From positions 15,734 through 79,733 of the forward strand of contig JBBQWV010000020.1 in NCBI GenBank assembly GCA_038210275.1: a stretch of DNA of 64,000 nucleotides, read 5' to 3'. The notes under the pieces were generated by a model, which was given only the letters and a program-made list of their open reading frames with translations, searched no databases and had not been told where the DNA came from. A program made the position numbers and the translations under genes. Within the stretch, counting starts at the first letter, position 1. Each line of letters starts with the position of its first letter. Below, in pieces: positions 60,789 to 64,000 of the stretch. The stretch comes from PALSA-1296 sp038210275. GTDB lineage: Bacteria > Bacteroidota > Ignavibacteria > Palsa-1295.

Positions 60789-62810
60789 ATGAATAAAATC
60801 GCACGTGGTTTCCTCGCAGCCTTTGGCTCACTCGTAATCATACTCTGTGTTGCATTAGCATTTTCCAAAGCCCTTGAAGAGCGAGGGAAAATTCATGCAA
60901 CAGTTTTAGATGGCACTACAGGCAGACAACTTGCCAAAGCAACTGTGCAGATCATCGAAACGAAGCAAAGCGGATTAACGAAAGACAGCGGAGATGTACT
61001 AATCAAAAATATCCCCGCGGGAAGTTATTCTGTAATTGCAAAATATATAGGATATAAAACGGAGACATATAAAAATGTCAAAGTCGAATCCGGCAAAACG
61101 ACGGAATTGGTATTTCGGATGATGGTAGGGAATTCAGCAGATAGTTTATCGGTAAGCGACGTTGGGGCAATCAATCCCGGGCTTATTGTCGATGGGAGTA
61201 AAAGCGGCTACTCTATTCATGGAAGCCGTGCAGCGCAGAATTCTGAAAGATTATCTGGCGGTAGTATTTCATCAAAAGCGATCTCTAAATTTGCCATTTC
61301 CGAAATACAAGTTAATGCGGCCGGAATGGATAAGAATAGTGCACCCGCCATGAATAAAGGGAATTTCACTGATGGCAACTTCAATACTTCGGAATATAAA
61401 ACGATCGAAGAAAATGATTACAAGGATGTTCGCCACGATCCTGTCTCGACATTTTCTATTGATGTTGATGGCGCTTCGTATAGCAACATCCGACGATTCA
61501 TAACTTCAGGTGAAGTACCGCCGAAAGATGCAGTGCGTATCGAAGAGATGGTTAATTATTTCAAATATAATTATCCGCAGCCAACGGACTCACATCCGTT
61601 TTCCATCACTACAGAACTAACGGAATGCCCTTGGAATAAAGAGCATAAAATAGCTCTTATCGGATTGCAAGGAAAAGAAATTCCTAAAGCAGAAGCGCCG
61701 CCTGCTAACTTGACATTTCTGATCGATGTCTCCGGCTCTATGATGCCGCAAGAAAGATTGCCGCTTATTAAGCGGGCATTCCGTCTGCTTGTTAATGAAC
61801 TTCGTCCGCAAGATAAAGTTGCTCTTGTAACATACGCCGGATCTCCGGGAGTTGTTCTGCCGCCAACATCCGGCACGAAGAAAGATGTGATCCTCGAAGC
61901 TTTGGCACGGTTGGAATCAGGTGGCTCAACTGCAGGAGGCGCAGGGCTGGAACTTGCGTATAAAGTTGCCGAAGAAAATTTCGATAAAGAAAAAAATAAC
62001 CGAGTCATCCTCGCAACCGACGGAGATTTTAATGTCGGCATCTCCAATACTTCCGAACTCGTTGCATTCATCGAGAAAAAACGTGAGACCGGAATTTACC
62101 TGACAACGATCGGAGTCGGCGATAATAATTATAAAGATGCCCGCATGAAAGAACTTGCAGATAAAGGCAACGGTAATTATTATTACATTGATAATATCAT
62201 GGAAGCAAAAAAAGTTTTCGTGACGCAGATGGGTGGCACGCTTAATGCCATTGCAAAAGATGTAAAGATCCAGATCGAGTTTAATCCCGCACAGGTGAAA
62301 GGCTATCGTCTGATCGGATACGAAAGCCGCATTCTTGCCAGAGAAGATTTCAACAACGATAAAAAAGATGCCGGTGAACTTGGCTCAGGTCATACCGTCA
62401 CTGCGCTTTATGAAATTATCCCGCCCCAAGCAAGTGGCAATGAATTGTCTTCTGTTGATTCACTGAAATACCAAACGAATATAACTCCGAGAACGGATTA
62501 TGCTGCCGACGAAGTAATGACAGTAAAATTCCGTTACAAAAAACCTGCAGATAGCACGAGTATTCTCATCGAACATCCGGTGAAGCAGACGGCAAGTCAT
62601 TTTGAAGATGCTTCCAATAATCTGCGCTTTGCCGCATCGGTTGCAGAGTTCGGAATGCTACTTCGCGATTCGAAATTCAAAGGCAGCGCTACCATAAAAA
62701 ATGCTTTCGCTCTAGCCAAATCTTCAAAAGGCACTGATGACGAAGGCTACCGCGCCGAATTCATCAAAATGATCGAAACCTATCAGTTAATGGATAAAGC
62801 AGAGAAATAA
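60789..62810 (+). CDS. YfbK-type VWA-domain protein with carboxypeptidase-like N-domain
   Basis: 673 residues. A single N-terminal membrane anchor or signal (~8-26), then a carboxypeptidase-regulatory/Ig-like domain (GKIHATVLDGTTGRQLAKAT ... GSYSVIAKYIGYKTETYKNV). A low-complexity linker follows, then the YfbK N-domain (DPVSTFSIDVDGASYSNIRR), the VWA domain with MIDAS DVSGS at 313-317 and later TDGDFNVG, and the C-terminal DUF3520 (FRYKKPADSTSILIEHPVKQ ... RYGMLL-like FGMLLRDS). VWA domains bind metal-dependently to protein partners; YfbK function is unknown. Periplasmic side of the membrane. Transcribed alone. Confidence 0.92.
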   Translation: MNKIARGFLAAFGSLVIILCVALAFSKALEERGKIHATVLDGTTGRQLAKATVQIIETKQSGLTKDSGDVLIKNIPAGSYSVIAKYIGYKTETYKNVKVESGKTTELVFRMMVGNSADSLSVSDVGAINPGLIVDGSKSGYSIHGSRAAQNSERLSGGSISSKAISKFAISEIQVNAAGMDKNSAPAMNKGNFTDGNFNTSEYKTIEENDYKDVRHDPVSTFSIDVDGASYSNIRRFITSGEVPPKDAVRIEEMVNYFKYNYPQPTDSHPFSITTELTECPWNKEHKIALIGLQGKEIPKAEAPPANLTFLIDVSGSMMPQERLPLIKRAFRLLVNELRPQDKVALVTYAGSPGVVLPPTSGTKKDVILEALARLESGGSTAGGAGLELAYKVAEENFDKEKNNRVILATDGDFNVGISNTSELVAFIEKKRETGIYLTTIGVGDNNYKDARMKELADKGNGNYYYIDNIMEAKKVFVTQMGGTLNAIAKDVKIQIEFNPAQVKGYRLIGYESRILAREDFNNDKKDAGELGSGHTVTALYEIIPPQASGNELSSVDSLKYQTNITPRTDYAADEVMTVKFRYKKPADSTSILIEHPVKQTASHFEDASNNLRFAASVAEFGMLLRDSKFKGSATIKNAFALAKSSKGTDDEGYRAEFIKMIETYQLMDKAEK

Positions 62811-62834
62811 GCAGCAAGTGGTTAAGTAGTGAAG

Positions 62835-62866
62835 AGGGCGGCTAAATGGCTGCCCTTTTCATTTTC
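62835..62866 (+). terminator. Rho-independent terminator
   Basis: GGGCGGCTAAATGGCTGCCC stem (one G-U pair) followed by TTTTCATTTTC, 25 bp after the VWA stop. Confidence 0.75.
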
Positions 62867-62884
62867 TGGTGTTAGTGCCAAAAA

Positions 62885-62935
62885 CCAAAAGTTGGTCCGT
62901 AACTCCATATAATCCATCAACATCGCTCTGCACAC
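62885..62935 (-). repeat. Dispersed element A, copy 3
   Basis: Reverse complement begins GTGTGCAGAGCGATGTTGAT and ends CCAACTTTTGG; ~48 of 51 bp match the copy at 8591. Confidence 0.8.
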
Positions 62936-63020
62936 AAGGGGTAAAGCCGACAGTTAACAGTTAACAGTTGACAGTTCATAGTAAAATCTCCTGAACTTCT
63001 GAAACCCAGACACCAATTCC

Positions 63021-63070
63021 CAATAGTTGCCCCGTAACTCCATATAATTCATCAACATCGCTCTGCACAC
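63021..63070 (-). repeat. Dispersed element A, copy 4
   Basis: Reverse complement begins GTGTGCAGAGCGATGTTGAT and matches copy 3 across most of its length, diverging in the last ~10 bp (GGGGCAACTATTG). Confidence 0.8.
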
Positions 63071-63179
63071 CGGCAGAGTCATTAGTCATTAGTCTTTAGC
63101 AGAAAACCACTCCAAATCTCTGCCCCCATTTCATCCCTCATACTTCATACTTCATCCTTTCCCAAAACTCCGGGTGAGC

Positions 63180-63224
63180 GACTGTAACCCCTTATAATTC
63201 AAGTATATCGTTGTGCACAATTGC
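63180..63224 (-). repeat. Dispersed element A, copy 5 (diverged)
   Basis: Reverse complement GTGCACAACGATATACTTGA then ATTATAAGGGGTTACAGTC, recognisably element A with several changes. Confidence 0.6.
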
Positions 63225-63308
63225 ATCTTTCCTTCCCTTTTATTTTCATCCCTCATCCCTCATCCCTCATCCTTTCCCCCAATAGGTGCTCATCATAATG
63301 GAGGTAAT

Positions 63309-63339
63309 ATACGACATAAAATGGCATTTGTCAAGGTGC
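63309..63339 (+). repeat. Dispersed element B, copy 2
   Basis: ATACGACATAAAATGGCATT then TGTCAAGGTGC, matching the reverse complement of 34150-34180. Confidence 0.6.
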
Positions 63340-63667
63340 CTATCGACATTTATTTTCAGGGAAACCTTAGTTGATAAATTTAACGGAAACTCTAGGTTAA
63401 AAAAAGAGATTCTCTAAACACCTAACAGTCGTGTACTTTAACCTTTTAGAACGAGATACCATCAGAGAAGCGTGTTTAACTTTTATCGCTATTTTCTTTC
63501 TAATTATCCTTGCTCCTTCAGCCGCAGAAAAGAACAGGCGGTTATTCTTGCAGTGAGTTTTGAGGTGCAACTAACACGCTCAAAGATGGGATGGTTTAAG
63601 AAGCATATTTGTTGCGTTTTCAATCTGGTGATAAGATTAAGACTATTAAAATTATAATTGAATAAGA

Positions 63668-64000
63668 ATGATTAAGATAATTGCTTTTGTGGTAATATTC
63701 TTTTCAAGTATGTCTCTTGGCAGATGTCAAGATTCTACAAAAGTGAATATAAGCCATAGTGCAGTTGCTATAGGGCTTGGGTTTCCTTCTGGTTTGAATC
63801 TATCAATTCATGAAAAAATATTGGATAGATTATTTCTATCATTATTAGTAGGGTCATTCACTGATCGATATACTTTAGGACTGGGATGTGGAATTAGGGT
63901 TGGAGAAGAAAATTCATCATCGAATCTTGGCTTTCGTTATACTATTCTATCATATTCTCATAGCATTTGGAAAGTAGTTGATTATAGTACCCTATCATTT
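63668..64000 (+). CDS. Partial secreted (probable outer-membrane) protein
   Basis: Open to the right edge, 111 codons visible. The start MIKIIAFVVIFFSSMSLGRC begins a signal peptide followed by DSTKVNISHSAVAIGLGFPS. Then come alternating short hydrophobic strands rich in Gly and aromatic residues (LFLSLLVGSF, YTLGLGCGIRVG, LGFRYTILSYSHS), as in beta-barrels. No family recognised; the end is outside the window. Confidence 0.65.
   Translation, partial: MIKIIAFVVIFFSSMSLGRCQDSTKVNISHSAVAIGLGFPSGLNLSIHEKILDRLFLSLLVGSFTDRYTLGLGCGIRVGEENSSSNLGFRYTILSYSHSIWKVVDYSTLSF

Larger units (their letters stand above)
62950..63275. repeat. Four heptamer-period repeat tracts
   Basis: 62950-62984 has ACAGTTA-type units; 63077-63104 AGTCATT units; 63133-63160 ATACTTC units; 63248-63275 three ATCCCTC units. 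The period is seven in each, with a different unit in each. Confidence 0.7.
62811..63667. other. Intergenic repeat island (63 kb)
   Basis: 857 bp with no convincing gene. It contains a terminator (62835-62866), three reversed copies of element A (62885, 63021, 63180), four heptamer-period tracts (62950-62984, 63077-63104, 63133-63160, 63248-63275) and element B (63309-63339). A 61-codon reading at 63472-63657 has no support. Confidence 0.7.

Noticed and set aside
62941..63280. CRISPR-like array
   Set aside because: Repeats are 7 bp long, contiguous and without spacers, and no cas genes are near.
63472..63657. 61-codon frame before the partial gene
   Set aside because: No coding character and no start signal; lies in the spacer after element B.

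Overview
The window looks like chromosome from a free-living, uncultured-type member of the Bacteroidota/Chlorobiota (FCB) group, with Ignavibacteria/Kapabacteria-like bacteria as the best guess. Three kinds of evidence support this. At least six secreted proteins end in type IX secretion (T9SS, Por secretion) sorting domains. Many genes have a promoter with the Bacteroidota -7 box TAnnTTTG, usually inside a longer word close to TTCGTATnTTTGCATAC. Shine-Dalgarno sites are rare; the clear exception is the VWA gene at 60789. The family mix also fits: DUF4142, DUF2279, DUF6916, Vps10/BNR proteins and PKD lipoproteins. No rRNA, tRNA, transposase, integrase or CRISPR array was seen.

Layout. (1) 1-7.8 kb: five minus-strand genes for secreted, repetitive, phage-tail-fibre-like proteins. 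The first is cut by the window edge and carries a frameshift near base 400. (2) 8.5-19.5 kb: two paralogous TPR-type proteins flank a tandem pair of PKD lipoproteins, an M16 zinc protease and a T9SS-exported BNR/beta-propeller protein. (3) 19.9-34 kb: a second fibre cluster. It holds a YadA-like/S74 fibre with a self-cleaving chaperone domain, a large YadA-head protein split by an in-frame TGA, a DUF6916 protein, a GNAT acetyltransferase, three phage-tail-collar (MdpB-like) proteins, a Tat-type solute-binding protein, a 1198-residue fibre, a small secreted coiled-coil protein and a further short fibre. (4) 34.5-51 kb: core metabolism (gapA-pgk, ruvA, M29 aminopeptidase, purF, methylmalonyl-CoA mutase large subunit, adk) interleaved with secreted T9SS proteins and lipoproteins. 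(5) 51-64 kb: SPFH/prohibitin protein, Vps10-like BNR protein, DUF4142 lipoprotein, YgjP-like metallopeptidase, two tandem T9SS BNR paralogues, a YfbK-type VWA protein and a partial outer-membrane-type protein at the right edge.

The most unusual feature is the fibre system. Nine exported proteins in two clusters share a modular plan: signal peptide; a short N-terminal module (often 'LQ-DDG...Y...LP' or 'GARAF--DDGT...Y.LHFP'); a repetitive shaft; and often a C-terminal tip ending in a Trp-containing strand. The modules resemble phage tail fibres, but the proteins carry signal peptides and no phage structural genes accompany them. This suggests a cellular surface-fibre repertoire that diversifies by module exchange.

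The intergenic DNA is also structured. Many spacers carry short tandem repeats with an exact 7-bp period whose sequence differs from place to place, resembling the STRR heptamer families of cyanobacteria. A ~50-bp dispersed repeat (element A, five copies) and a ~30-bp repeat (element B, two copies) sit in the same islands at ~8.5, ~34.2 and ~63 kb. Three REP-like long inverted repeats lie between genes.
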